A DNA stretch of 64,000 nucleotides from JAXHTH01 sp034211115 (GCA_034211115.1 JAXHTH010000210.1:4500-68499), one strand, 5' to 3'; positions 33,658-42,788 are shown, numbered from the stretch's first letter. The notes: generated from the sequence alone by a model not told the origin. A program made the numbers and translations.

Positions 33658-33722
33658 GCCCCCGGATCCGTCCGCGGCCGGCAGGCCGTGCCGCGAGCGG
33701 GTTCCGATGACGGCAGACGACA

Positions 33723-33751
33723 GGGCGGGCCGCAGTGCGGCCCGCCCTTTT
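33723..33751 (+). terminator. Rho-independent terminator after the metalloprotease gene
   Basis: 11-bp perfect GC stem (GGGCGGGCCGC and GCGGCCCGCCC) with an AGT loop, directly followed by TTTT, 66 bp after the stop codon. It also lies just past the 3' end of the minus-strand tRNA-Leu. Confidence 0.85.
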
Positions 33752-33762
33752 CGTTCGTCTCA

Positions 33763-33848
33763 TGCCCAGAAGAGGACTCGAACCTCCACGGGATTTTACT
33801 CCCACCAGCACCTCAAGCTGGCGCGTCTGCCAATTCCGCCATCTGGGC
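33763..33848 (-). tRNA. tRNA-Leu(GAG)
   Basis: Full cloverleaf on the minus strand: acceptor GCCCAGA pairing with TCTGGGC, D-arm GCGGAATTGGCAGACGC, anticodon stem CCAGC/GCTGG with loop TTGAGGT (anticodon GAG, reads CUC/CUU), a long class II variable arm (TGGGAGTAAAATCCC) and T-loop TTCGAGT. The discriminator is A; the CCA end is not encoded. Length about 86 nt including discriminator. Confidence 0.95.
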
Positions 33849-34153
33849 TTGCAGTGATTGCGCCAGAGTATAGGCCCGCCGCGGATCCTGTCGAGCCGGG
33901 CCGTTCCGGGGCGGGTGTCCGGATGCATCGGCCGCCGGCGGGTCGTCGTTGAGCGGACGGGAGGCAAAAACGTGCCGATGCGTAAGCCATTGCCAGACCG
34001 GCGGTTGCGGCTTCCCGCCCGCCCGCCTCGCCCGTGATCGGCCACCTGCCGCTGGACGCGAGGCGTTTCCGTGGCATTATTGAAGTACAACCGAGGAGGG
34101 CGGATGGTCGTCGGCGCGTCGCGCCGGCCTGTGGCGTGGGGAGGTCCTGCCCG

Positions 34154-34459
34154 ATGCACTGTCCCTGTACCGCGATACTTCAATTGCGCCGGCCCGATCC
34201 ATCCCTGGCGCGCGGTGCTCTGCCCCTGCTCTTCCGGCCCCATCGCGGCGTGGGAAACGTCGAATTCAAGCCCGACGATTCGCTCGTCACCGTCTGCTTC
34301 GACGGCCGGTTGACGGATCTGGCGGAGATCGTCCGCGCGATCGAGGACGGGGGCTCGGTGGTGGCCAGCGTCGCCCAGCGCCGGGTCGCGCCGATCCACG
34401 CCCCGGCCGGGCCTCGACCAACTGAGGCGGCTTGCGGGTCAGCCGGCGCGGCGTCCTGA
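34154..34459 (+). CDS. Small HMA-like ferredoxin-fold protein
   Basis: 101 residues from ATG 34154, with GGGGAGG about 9 nt upstream. The segment GVGNVEFKPDDSLVTVCFDG followed by LTDLAEIVRAIEDGGSVVAS has the beta-alpha-beta pattern of heavy-metal-associated (HMA) domains. The usual GMxCxxC metal loop is absent; the only N-terminal Cys pair is in MHCPC. It may be a degenerate HMA protein, or a regulatory ferredoxin-fold protein. It lies between tRNA-Leu and queE and is not obviously linked to either. Confidence 0.6.
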   Translation: MHCPCTAILQLRRPDPSLARGALPLLFRPHRGVGNVEFKPDDSLVTVCFDGRLTDLAEIVRAIEDGGSVVASVAQRRVAPIHAPAGPRPTEAACGSAGAAS

Positions 34460-34548
34460 CCGCGCTCGCCCGGCTCCCTGCCCGGCCTTCCGTCCCCTCG
34501 CCGCCCTCTCATCCGCGGCGACCGCGGCCGCGTCTATGATCCTCGATC

Positions 34549-35235
34549 ATGGATGAGCGGACGCTCCGCATCAGCGAGGTCTTCCATTCGATCCAGGGCG
34601 AATCGACCCGGGCCGGCGAGCCGTGCGTCTTCATCCGCCTTGCGGGCTGTCATCTTCGCTGCACCTACTGCGACACGGAGTACGCCTTCCGCGAGGGCGG
34701 GCGTCGAACCGTCGCTGAGCTCGTCGATGAAGTCCTCTCGTATCCGACAAGGCTGGTGGAGATCACGGGCGGCGAGCCGCTGCTGCAGGAGCCGGTGCAC
34801 GAGCTGACCCGCCGGCTGTGTGATGCCGGAAAGACCGTTCTCATCGAGACCTCCGGGGCCTGCGACATCAGCGCCTGCGACGAGCGGGCCATCCGGATCA
34901 TGGATCTGAAGACCCCCGGAAGCGGCGAGGAGGGCCGGAACAACCTGGACAATCTTCGGCATATCACGCCGCGCGACGAGGTGAAGTTCGTCATCACCGA
35001 CCGGGCCGACTACGAGTGGGCGAAGTCGATGATGGAGCGGCATCGATTGACGGGGCGCTGCGCGGCGGTGCTGTTCTCGCCCGTGTTCGAGCAGGCGGCG
35101 GGGCACGAGGTGGCGGGGAAGGCCAGCCTGCCCCCCCCCGAGCTGGCGGCGTGGATCCTCGCCGACGGACTCGACGTGCGCCTCCAGCTCCAGCTTCACA
35201 AGTTCATCTGGGACCCCGGCCGGCGGGGGGTCTGA
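34549..35235 (+). CDS. queE: 7-carboxy-7-deazaguanine synthase
   Basis: 228 residues. Radical-SAM enzyme of queuosine (preQ0) biosynthesis converting 6-carboxytetrahydropterin to 7-carboxy-7-deazaguanine. Motifs: SEVFHSIQGESTRAGEPCVF, the cluster-binding triad CHLRCTYCDTEYAF (Cys34/38/41, Cx3Cx2C), EITGGEPLLQ and VLIETSGACDIS, then IMDLKTPGSGEE. ATG 34549 follows a GATC-rich leader without a clear ribosome site. queD lies 80 bp downstream on the same strand; the pair fits with gluQ at 7.6 kb. queC and queF are not in the window. Confidence 0.95.
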   Translation: MDERTLRISEVFHSIQGESTRAGEPCVFIRLAGCHLRCTYCDTEYAFREGGRRTVAELVDEVLSYPTRLVEITGGEPLLQEPVHELTRRLCDAGKTVLIETSGACDISACDERAIRIMDLKTPGSGEEGRNNLDNLRHITPRDEVKFVITDRADYEWAKSMMERHRLTGRCAAVLFSPVFEQAAGHEVAGKASLPPPELAAWILADGLDVRLQLQLHKFIWDPGRRGV

Positions 35236-35315
35236 GCCGCGGCCGGGTTGGGCGGCCGCCGCGCGTCGGCGCCCCGCCTCGCGGTCCGCTCCCCGATGCC
35301 TATGATGTGCCTCCC

Positions 35316-35678
35316 ATGCACGTCCAGCTTGTCAAGACGTTCGGTTTCGAGGCGGCCCATCACCTGCCCTCCTTCCCGGAGGGGCACAAGTGCCGGCGGC
35401 TGCACGGCCACTCCTACTCGGTCGACGTCGTCGTCGAGGGCGAGGTCCCCGAGGGGCAGAACCATCTCATCGACTACGCCGACATCAAGGCCGCCTTCGA
35501 GCCCCTCCGCAAGAAGCTCGATCACGCCTATCTCAACGACATCGAGGGGCTGGAGGATCCCACCGCGGAAGTGATCGCGGCGTGGATCTGGGACCAGCTC
35601 ATCGCACGCCTGCCTCTGCTCACGGAGATCCGCCTGCACGAGACGTGCAACAACGCCTGCATCTATCGCGGGCCGTGA
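35316..35678 (+). CDS. queD: 6-carboxytetrahydropterin synthase
   Basis: 120 residues from ATG 35316. QueD converts dihydroneopterin triphosphate to 6-carboxy-tetrahydropterin, the QueE substrate. Zinc and catalytic residues: FGFEAAHHLPSFPEGHKCRR (His15 region and catalytic-type Cys26), LHGHSYSVDV (His30, His32), LIDYADIKAAFEPLRKKLDH and HETCNNACIYRGP near the C-terminus. The longer frame upstream (from 35016) lies inside queE and is rejected. Likely co-transcribed with queE. Confidence 0.95.
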   Translation: MHVQLVKTFGFEAAHHLPSFPEGHKCRRLHGHSYSVDVVVEGEVPEGQNHLIDYADIKAAFEPLRKKLDHAYLNDIEGLEDPTAEVIAAWIWDQLIARLPLLTEIRLHETCNNACIYRGP

Positions 35679-35780
35679 TCGGCGATCGCCTCCGCCCGCC
35701 GGCTTGTCCGGGGCCGGCCGATCGTCTCAAATACGGCATTCCGATCCGGCCCGAAGCGCACGCCGCGAGGGTGAAGAACC

Positions 35781-36335
35781 ATGCCCGCCCCGAACCTCGA
35801 TCATCCCACGCTTGCCCGGGTCAAGGCGGCCTTCTCGGAAGTGAAGCTGCTCGCCACGGAGTTCCGCGGCCAGACGACGCTCATCGTCCCGCCCGAGCAC
35901 CTGCACAAGATCATGCGCTTCCTCCGCGAGGACACCGACTGCGATTACGACTTCCTCAGCGATGTCACCGCGGCGGATTACCTGGACTACCCCGCGTCCA
36001 TGCCCGGGCGGTTCGCGGTGATCTATCTGCTTGCGAGCTATTCGCACGGCCGGCGGCTGACGGTGAAGACCTTCCTCGATCCGAGCCTGGACACGTCGGG
36101 CAACGAGCCGGATCCGGCCCTGGAGGTGGATTCGATCACCGACATCTGGCCCGGGGCCGAGTGGCGCGAGCGGGAGGTGTACGACCTGTTCGGCATCCGC
36201 TTCCGCAATCACCCCGACCTGCGTCGGATTCTGCTCTGGAACGGCTACCCGGCCCACCCGCTTCGCAAGGATTACCCCCTCCGCGGCCGCGGCGAGCGCG
36301 AGAACTACCGCATCCTCGACCGCGAGTCGCGGTGA
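35781..36335 (+). CDS. nuoC: NADH-quinone oxidoreductase subunit C (NuoC-like), isolated
   Basis: 184 residues. The 30-kDa complex I subunit signature is present: CDYDFLSDVTAADYLDYP, RFAVIYLLASYSHGRRLTVK, WPGAEWREREVYDLFGIRF and LLWNGYPAHPLRKDYPL. It starts at ATG 35781. Complex I genes normally form a nuoA-N operon, yet no nuoA, nuoB or nuoD flanks this gene: queD precedes it and a repeat region plus a peroxiredoxin gene follow. It is either split from the rest of the operon or a stray copy; both sequence ends look complete. Confidence 0.9.
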   Translation: MPAPNLDHPTLARVKAAFSEVKLLATEFRGQTTLIVPPEHLHKIMRFLREDTDCDYDFLSDVTAADYLDYPASMPGRFAVIYLLASYSHGRRLTVKTFLDPSLDTSGNEPDPALEVDSITDIWPGAEWREREVYDLFGIRFRNHPDLRRILLWNGYPAHPLRKDYPLRGRGERENYRILDRESR

Positions 36336-36396
36336 CGGCGCCGGTGTGAACAGGCGTAAACACGGACGGCTCCGGTTTTCTACCGGGTCTCAAGAG

Positions 36397-36479
36397 CCGC
36401 GGATGGATATCCGCGGTCGAGCGCTTCGACAGCGCGCCGGACGGGATCATGCGCGCACGGCGCGGAGCGCCGTGCCACC
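36397..36479. repeat. Composite repeat: CCGCGGAT palindrome plus GGA-loop hairpin
   Basis: Two elements in the 167-bp gap between nuoC and the convergent peroxiredoxin gene. 36397-36416 is an 8-bp palindrome (CCGCGGAT/ATCCGCGG), a near copy of 5363-5382. 36455-36475 is a perfect hairpin with 9-nt arms (GCACGGCGC/GCGCCGTGC) around GGA, followed by CACC. The same two parts in the same order occur at 5363-5448. They may also end transcription of the convergent genes. Confidence 0.75.
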
Positions 36480-36502
36480 GCTTCCCGCCGTGGGGGTCTG
36501 CT

Positions 36503-36967
36503 TCACCCGGCCAGGGCGGCCTTGATCGCCTCGAAGTCCGGCAGCTTTGACGGATCGTCGGACACCCAGTCGTAGATCACGGTCCCCGAGCCGTCGATGA
36601 CGAACGCGGCGCGCTTGGCGACGCCCTTCAGACCCATCAGTTCATCGTGCAGCGCGCCGTATTGCGCCGACACGTCCCTGTTGAAATCGGAAAGGATCGG
36701 GAAGGGGATGTCCATCTCGGCGCGGAACCGATCGGTGACGAACGGGCTGTCCACGCTGATGCCGAACACCTTCGCGTCCAGCGTCTTCCACTCGTCCCAC
36801 GAATCGCGGAGGCCGCACATCTCGTCCGTGCAGACGGGGCTGTAGGCCAGGGGGAAGAAGAGCAGGACCAGCTTGTCTTTGCCGAGATACTCCCCGATGT
36901 CGACCGTCTCGCCGGGCCTGGCGGGGAGGGTGAATCCGATTGCGTTGTCGCCTTTGCGGATGGACAC
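36503..36967 (-). CDS. Peroxiredoxin (AhpC/TSA family, AhpE/BCP-like)
   Basis: 154 residues from GTG 36967, chosen because GGAGAAG lies a few nt upstream; a longer frame to 37066 lacks family similarity at its start. The thioredoxin-fold peroxidase reduces peroxides with the peroxidatic Cys46 in FPLAYSPVCTDEMCGLRDSW (PxxxTxxC-type environment with Ser in place of Thr) and a second Cys51 close by. SVDSPFVTDRFRAE and FPILSDFNRDVSAQYG also match. Reducing partner unknown. Lies 136 bp downstream of the LptC-like gene on the same strand. Confidence 0.93.
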   Translation of the reverse strand: MSIRKGDNAIGFTLPARPGETVDIGEYLGKDKLVLLFFPLAYSPVCTDEMCGLRDSWDEWKTLDAKVFGISVDSPFVTDRFRAEMDIPFPILSDFNRDVSAQYGALHDELMGLKGVAKRAAFVIDGSGTVIYDWVSDDPSKLPDFEAIKAALAG

Positions 36968-37103
36968 GGGGTCTTCTCCGGGGAGGTTGGAATGAGGGGC
37001 AAGGATAGGTCGGCGGGGGAGGATCGTCATCCCGGCGTCGGGCCTCAATGACGAAACCGGGGTCAAAGAATCCGGCTCGGCTGCTCACACGGGGCGCCTC
37101 CGC

Positions 37104-40100
37104 TCACGGCGCGCCGGCGCCCGCGCCGCGGGTGATCGTGATGCGATCCTCGCCCATGTTCCAGAGGACGTGCTCGGCGTGATAGGGACGCATCGCGCCC
37201 TGGGTAAGGATCGACACCGTCCTCCCGGGGGCCGCGGTGAGGGTGGCCAGGCCGGTGGCGGTGTTGTAGTCGAACTCGTCGCAGGCGACGTCGCGCTCGG
37301 CGGTGCGGATGTACAGGCTGCCGTGGCCGAAGAGGCGCTGCACCTCCATGCGGCCGCCGAAGTTGAGCGAGCCGGCCTCCTGCTCGGCCCGCGCGGGCGC
37401 GCCGGCGGAGTGACGGAGGACGCCGGCGATGAGCCTCTGGCCGGTCAGCGTCGTCGTGCGGCCGCCGAGATTCTCGTGCAGGCACTCGACGTTCCCGCTC
37501 ATCTCGATGTTGAACCGGTCATCGACCTCCCGGGTCATCTGAAGCTGTTCCTGCCAGCGGAAGAGGGTCGTTCCCTTCGTGGCGAAGGCATCGTCGGGCG
37601 AGGGCCGGTCGGACGGCTCGTCCGCCGCGGCGTCTTCCGCTCGGAGATCGCGGATGAGCAGCTCGCCGGCGCCGACGACCTGTGCTTCCAGCGTCTGCTG
37701 GTTGTAGTCGATGTGCTGTCCGCCGATGTAGAAGACGCGGGGACGATCGGAATGATCCTCCGTCAGCCAGGAGCGGTTCTCGAGCCGCGCTTCGCCGCGG
37801 GCAAGGAGGCGTTCCAGTTCCCGGTCACCTTCGCCGTCGGTCGGGCCGGTGAACTGGAGGGTGAGGATGCGGGCGACGGCGGTGTTGAGCTCCCGGGGGC
37901 TGGGGCGCGACTCGACGTCGACATCGCCGCGCAGCTCCAGGGCACCGCCGCCCTCGGGCTCCTGCTGATACATCGCCGAGCCGGTCCACCGCGCCTCAAT
38001 GGATCGATCGCCGGCCGGGGTCGGCGGCTCGATGCGGCCGTCCACGTCCGCCCGGGGAATGGGCTCGCTGAAAGCGAGGAACCGTCCCGGTCCCTGCACC
38101 TCGTACGCCCCGCTCTGCCGCTCGAGAAGCACGTGCGTGCACCGATCGAGGATGAACTCATCGGAGACGATGAGGACGCGCTCGCCGAACAGCTCGGCCG
38201 TCTCATCGGCGGCCTGCGCGATGAGCCGGTCGGCGAAGACGCGTTCGCCGCCGGCGGGCCGCACCTGCACGTCGCCCTCGGCCTCGATGGTGTCGACGGC
38301 GACGCGTGCGTCGGCGAACTCGCCGGCCCGCGGCGCCGGTCGATCCGACCCGGCCGTTTCTTCATCCGTCATTTCGGTGAAGGTGACGATGAGGGACTCG
38401 GCCCACATCCTCTGATTCGCATCGGCGATGCGCACGCCGCCCTCGGCGTCCATCCGCCGGGGCAGGGCCTGCCCGGCCGCGCCCTCTGTGAGATCGACTC
38501 GCAGCCGGTCGCAACTGATTTCACCTTCCTCGCCGACGCTGTGGGCGCGGACGGAGCCGATCGCCTCGATCGCCTCGATCGAGGATGAGCCGGCTTCAGC
38601 TTCGGTGAAGCGCAGGCGCATCTCCTCGGCGTGGGTGAGTTTCATCTCGGGGCTGACGACCTGGACGTTGCCACGGAAGGCGGCGATGCTCGGGCCGTCG
38701 GCGCTCGCCTCACCGGCTTCCGTCTTCTTCTCCGGGGCGACGACGACGCCGTCGCGCCAGGTGATGCGCAGCTCTTCCGACCGATCGGGCACGTGATCGA
38801 GCAGCGCCGCCTCGCGCCGGCCATCGGAAGCCGCAAACACCGGCCGATCGAAGCGGCGGAAGCGGCCCTTTCCTTCCAGCACGTACCGCCGGGCCGGTTC
38901 GTCGATCGTGATGCGGCGGGCGCGATCGATGACGTTCTCCCCGTCCACGAGCCGCACATCGTCGCCTTCGAGGACGGCGCTGCGCCGCCCGCCGTCGATC
39001 TGGAGCAGATCGGCGAAGACGCGCTGCCCGTCGACGAGGCCCAACTGCACCGCGCCTTCGGCGGTAAGATGATCCAGGTCCGCGGACTGTCCGGCCGCGC
39101 CGGCGACCGCGCCTTCGCCAGCCGATGCGGGCGGATTGAAGTACGCATCCAGCGATTGCGCCCACAGCGACTGCTCGTCGTCGGTGACCGCGACATCACC
39201 GAGGGCGAGGACGCGTCGGGCGTAGATCTCCTCATCGCGGCCGGGTAGGAACTCGACGACGAGCTCGCCGCAGTCGAGGCGGCCGGTTCGATCGCCGCCC
39301 GCCGGGCGATCCGTCCCGCCCCGGCCGGCGAGGTCGGACAGCGACAGATCGCGGCTGCGGGCGGCGACGGCGCCGTGGAAACGGGCGCGGCGGAGGGCGC
39401 GGAACATCCCGCCGCGTGACGCTTCATCGAAATCCAGATCGACGCGATCGCGCCAGGCGATGTCGGTCGGCGCGGCCTCCGCCGTCACCTCGCCCCGCTC
39501 GTCGGACTCCGGCTGGACGAGCGCGGCACGCCCCGCGCCGATGAAGCCGCCGGTCTGGTCGCTTTCCGTCAGCCAGAACCGCTCGGCGGTCGCCTGCAGC
39601 TCCGGGCCGTGAATGTGCAGTCCGTGGCGATCAGAGGAGATCAGCTCGACCCGCCCGGCGGGGAGGTGATACTGCAGCAGGGCGCAGGTCGCCTCCGGCC
39701 CGGCGCTGTCGCTGATGCGCACCGGATCGCCGACGAGATCGAGCCGCGCACGCCGCGGCGAACTCAACCGCTCATCCGGATTCGTGATCGGGTCCATCGT
39801 GAGCCCGCCGGTGCAGGTGATGATCGTGTCATCCTCCCGCCGCGGGGGGGCGAGCGTGAGCGGCGAGGACTGGAACGAGGTGAGCGCAGCGCCGGCGAGC
39901 ATCGCCTCGATCGTGCCCGGGCCGGCCGGCGCCGGCCGTTCCCCGCGCGCCGGCTTCGGTGTCTTCGGCGGCGATGAGGACGATCGGCCGGCGATCATCA
40001 CCCCCAGCCCCTCGCTCTCCATCGTGAACACGATCGACAGCGAATCGCCGGTGATGCGCCGCTCCTCCGGCGCGCGGCCCTGTACGATCTCGACCTCGTC

Positions 40101-41057
40101 GTGCAGCGTGAGACGATAGAAGCGGATATCGGCGGGCGCGGCGGCCTCCTCGCCGGCGGGACGATCGTCTTTGGCGTCCGCACCCGCACCCGCGCGCGGC
40201 GGGCGAGAAGGGGGGCGGCGGTCGCCGTCGGCATCTTCCGCATCCGGCGCGGGCGCCCGTCGCCCCGCCGGGGGTGCGGGCTCCGTCTGCCTGTCGTCGT
40301 CGGATCGCGGCGCCGCGAGCCGGATGAACTGAAGCGCCTCGACCCGCGCGTGCTCGATCGTGTTCTCCCGGTCGTTGATGAGCAGCTTCAGCCCGCGGCC
40401 GCGGAACTCGCCCGTCGTCATCTCCACGTGAATCTCGTCATCGCAGCGCACTTCGCCGAGGATGTTGTCGAAGCTCGCCTCGGCCGTGCGGAGCAGCAGG
40501 GACGGCTCGTCGCGGGCCGGGTCCAGCACCGCCCCGGCGATCTGGTCGTAGCGATGAATGACCACGTTGCCCGTGAGCGTGCCGGACTCGATCGCCTGGC
40601 TGGGCGCGTAGGTCAGGGCGGTGTCGCCGCGGAGCGTGACCACCGCCCCGTCCCTGGCATAGATCTCGAGCATCGGCTCGGTCATGCGGAACCAGCCGTC
40701 GCCCATCCCCGCGGGATTGGGATCCAGATGCGCGAAGCGGTACTGCTGGGCAAGCTCGCCTTCCTCGTCGGCGACCTGAATCCAGCCGCCGGAGAGCGAT
40801 CCGAGTTCCGCCACCCCGGGCTCGGACGCGCGGTCGAGCCGCTGCTCCTCCTCGGTGAGCCCGCCGGGGGTGACGAGCTCGCCCGTTTCCGCGGGCCTCT
40901 CTTCCCCCGCCCCGGCCGGCTGGCTGCGATCGAGGTTCATCACCACCAGCAGAAGCAGGAGGGCGAGGATCACCCCGCATCCGGCGAGCAGAATCGTCTT
41001 CCGGGCGCTTCGCTTCACCGGCGGAGGCGCGTGATCGTGTGAGGGTTCACCGGCCAT
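37104..41057 (-). CDS. Giant LptC/OstA-like envelope protein (1317 residues)
   Basis: One transmembrane segment near residues 21-41 (ILLAGCGVILALLLLLVVMN) follows a basic N-terminus. The first ~250 residues are LptC-like (GWFRMTEPMLEIYARDGAVV, ALTYAPSQAIESGTLTGNVV, GEVRCDDEIHVEMTTGEFRG). Beyond that, repeated OstA/LptA-like units alternate G-x-V strands with A-x-x-L segments (EGDVQVRPAGGERVFADRLI; EGAVQLGLVDGQRVFADLLQ; LGDVAVTDDEQSLWAQSLDA). An acidic, Pro-rich linker lies at ~270-310. Known LptC and LptA are ~190 residues each, so this is a fusion-like expansion, perhaps a periplasmic bridge for lipopolysaccharide-type glycolipids. kdsC is encoded upstream on the same strand. Confidence 0.78.
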   Translation of the reverse strand: MAGEPSHDHAPPPVKRSARKTILLAGCGVILALLLLLVVMNLDRSQPAGAGEERPAETGELVTPGGLTEEEQRLDRASEPGVAELGSLSGGWIQVADEEGELAQQYRFAHLDPNPAGMGDGWFRMTEPMLEIYARDGAVVTLRGDTALTYAPSQAIESGTLTGNVVIHRYDQIAGAVLDPARDEPSLLLRTAEASFDNILGEVRCDDEIHVEMTTGEFRGRGLKLLINDRENTIEHARVEALQFIRLAAPRSDDDRQTEPAPPAGRRAPAPDAEDADGDRRPPSRPPRAGAGADAKDDRPAGEEAAAPADIRFYRLTLHDEVEIVQGRAPEERRITGDSLSIVFTMESEGLGVMIAGRSSSSPPKTPKPARGERPAPAGPGTIEAMLAGAALTSFQSSPLTLAPPRREDDTIITCTGGLTMDPITNPDERLSSPRRARLDLVGDPVRISDSAGPEATCALLQYHLPAGRVELISSDRHGLHIHGPELQATAERFWLTESDQTGGFIGAGRAALVQPESDERGEVTAEAAPTDIAWRDRVDLDFDEASRGGMFRALRRARFHGAVAARSRDLSLSDLAGRGGTDRPAGGDRTGRLDCGELVVEFLPGRDEEIYARRVLALGDVAVTDDEQSLWAQSLDAYFNPPASAGEGAVAGAAGQSADLDHLTAEGAVQLGLVDGQRVFADLLQIDGGRRSAVLEGDDVRLVDGENVIDRARRITIDEPARRYVLEGKGRFRRFDRPVFAASDGRREAALLDHVPDRSEELRITWRDGVVVAPEKKTEAGEASADGPSIAAFRGNVQVVSPEMKLTHAEEMRLRFTEAEAGSSSIEAIEAIGSVRAHSVGEEGEISCDRLRVDLTEGAAGQALPRRMDAEGGVRIADANQRMWAESLIVTFTEMTDEETAGSDRPAPRAGEFADARVAVDTIEAEGDVQVRPAGGERVFADRLIAQAADETAELFGERVLIVSDEFILDRCTHVLLERQSGAYEVQGPGRFLAFSEPIPRADVDGRIEPPTPAGDRSIEARWTGSAMYQQEPEGGGALELRGDVDVESRPSPRELNTAVARILTLQFTGPTDGEGDRELERLLARGEARLENRSWLTEDHSDRPRVFYIGGQHIDYNQQTLEAQVVGAGELLIRDLRAEDAAADEPSDRPSPDDAFATKGTTLFRWQEQLQMTREVDDRFNIEMSGNVECLHENLGGRTTTLTGQRLIAGVLRHSAGAPARAEQEAGSLNFGGRMEVQRLFGHGSLYIRTAERDVACDEFDYNTATGLATLTAAPGRTVSILTQGAMRPYHAEHVLWNMGEDRITITRGAGAGAP

Positions 41058-41089
41058 GGCGTCGTCGTGTTCTCTTGATCATTGACTCG

Positions 41090-42788
41090 TCCACCTGATC
41101 CGCATCAGCGTGTTGATCGGGTAGGGTATGCCATATCATCGGGGTTCGCGTGAGAATATGGCACGGCGTCGGTGGCGAGCGGTGGGATTGCCCGATGAGG
41201 GATGATCGCCGGCCGGGGCGTCGCGCGGCCGGGACGTCGCGCCGGCGGGGTCCGCCCGTCGGAGTTGTCTCATCGCGGGCGGCGGCTCGTTATTGAATAA
41301 TTCACTTAATCGACGAGGCTGTGCCGATCGGGCAGGGGATGCCGGACGGCGATTCGGAGGAGCGTGCGGAACGGCATCAGAGGCGTGCGATGGGGTTGCC
41401 CGATCAGGGCTGGCTGCCGGCCGGGGCGGCGCGTTGGCCCGGTCCGCCTGCGGCGGCCATCTGGCCGCGGCCGAGGGTCGGCCATTGAATAGTTCACTTA
41501 ATCAACGAGGGTGTGCCGATCGGGCAGCGCATGCCGAACGGCGATTCGCGGGGGCGTGCGGAACGGCATCAGAGGCGGGCGATGGGGTTGGTCGATGAGG
41601 GCTGGCCGTCGGCCGGGACGTCGCGCTGGCCCGGTCCGCCCGCTGCGGCCATCTCGCTGCGGACGAAGATCGTCCATTGAATGGTTCACTTAATCGACGA
41701 AGGTGTGCCGATCGGGCAGCGCATGCCGGACGGCGATTCGCGGGGGCGTGCGGAACGGCATCAGAGGCGGGCGATGGGGTTGCGCGATGAGGGCTGGCCG
41801 CCGGCCGGGGCGGCGCGCCGGCCGGGCGTGCCCGCTGCGGCCATCTGGCCGCGGCCGAGGGTCGGCCATTGAATAGTCCACTCAATCAACGAGGCTGTGC
41901 CGATCGGGCAGGGGATGCCGGACGGCGATTCGCGGGGGCGTGCGGAACGGCATCAGAGGCGCGCGATGAGGGCTGGCCGCCGGCCGGGGTGTTGCGCCGG
42001 CCGGGTGTGATACGCCCGCCGTCTGCCGCGGACGAGGCTCGTCCATCGAATTGTTCACTTAATGGACGAGGCTGTGCCGATCGAATCGGGTATGCCGGAC
42101 GGCGATTCGCGGGGGCGTGCGGAACGGCATCAGAGGCGTGCGATGGGGTTGCGCGATGAGGGCTGGCCGCCGGCCGGGGCGGCGCGTTGGCCCGGTCCGC
42201 CTGCGGCGGCCATCTGGCCGCGGACGAGGGTCGTCCATTGAATGGTTCACTTAATGGACGAGGCTGTACCGATCGAATCGGGTATGCCGGACGGCGATTC
42301 AAGGGTCCCTGCGGAACGGTATCGGTGGTGAGCGGCGGAGTTGCTCGATGAGAGCTGGCCGCCGGCCGGGGCGGCGCGCCGGCCGGGCGTGCCCGCTGCG
42401 GCCATCTGGCCGCGGACGAAGATCGTCTATTGAATGGTTCACTTAATCGGCGAGGGTGTGCCGATCGGGCAGGGTATGCCGGACGGCGATTCGGGGGAGT
42501 GTGTGGGACGGTATCGGAGGCGTGCGATGGGGTTGGTCGATGAGGGCTGGCCGCCGGCCGGGTGTGCCCGCCGGGGCCGTCAGGTCGCGGGAAAGGACCG
42601 GCCATTGAATGCTCCACTTAATCAACGGGGATCCGTCCGTCGGCGTTGTCCCATCGCGGGCGAGGGCCGGCTATTGAATAGTTCACTTAATCAGCCACGG
42701 TGCGCGCGCTGCGGCCGTCTGGCCGCGGGTGGAGATCGGCCAATGAATAGTTCACTTAATCGACGAGGCTGTGCCGATCGGGTAGGGG
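41090..42788 (+). repeat. Tandem array of about ten degenerate IS630-type element left ends, 192-bp period
   Basis: The left-end motif TTCACTTAAT (or a 1-3 mismatch variant) occurs at 41090, 41301, 41493, 41685, 41877, 42054, 42246, 42438, 42613, 42682 and 42751. Spacings are 211, 192, 192, 192, 177, 192, 192, 175, 69 and 69. In full units an ATG sits 38 nt after the motif, exactly as in the transposase remnant at 42789. The following ~50 codons still resemble its N-terminus: unit 4 reads MPDGDSRGRAERHQRRAMGL against MPYQGSREDAARRRRRAMRL in the remnant, then both have GW and AA/W spacing of a helix-turn-helix. ORFs on both strands cross the array but look repeat-derived. No CRISPR-type spacers. 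Confidence 0.85.

Noticed and set aside
41090..42788. Possible CRISPR array or a repeat-protein gene (frames of 63-243 codons on both strands)
   Set aside because: Repeated 192-bp units without spacers explain the frames: their length is a multiple of three, so stops are avoided in parallel on both strands. No ribosome sites or family similarity except to the transposase N-terminus.
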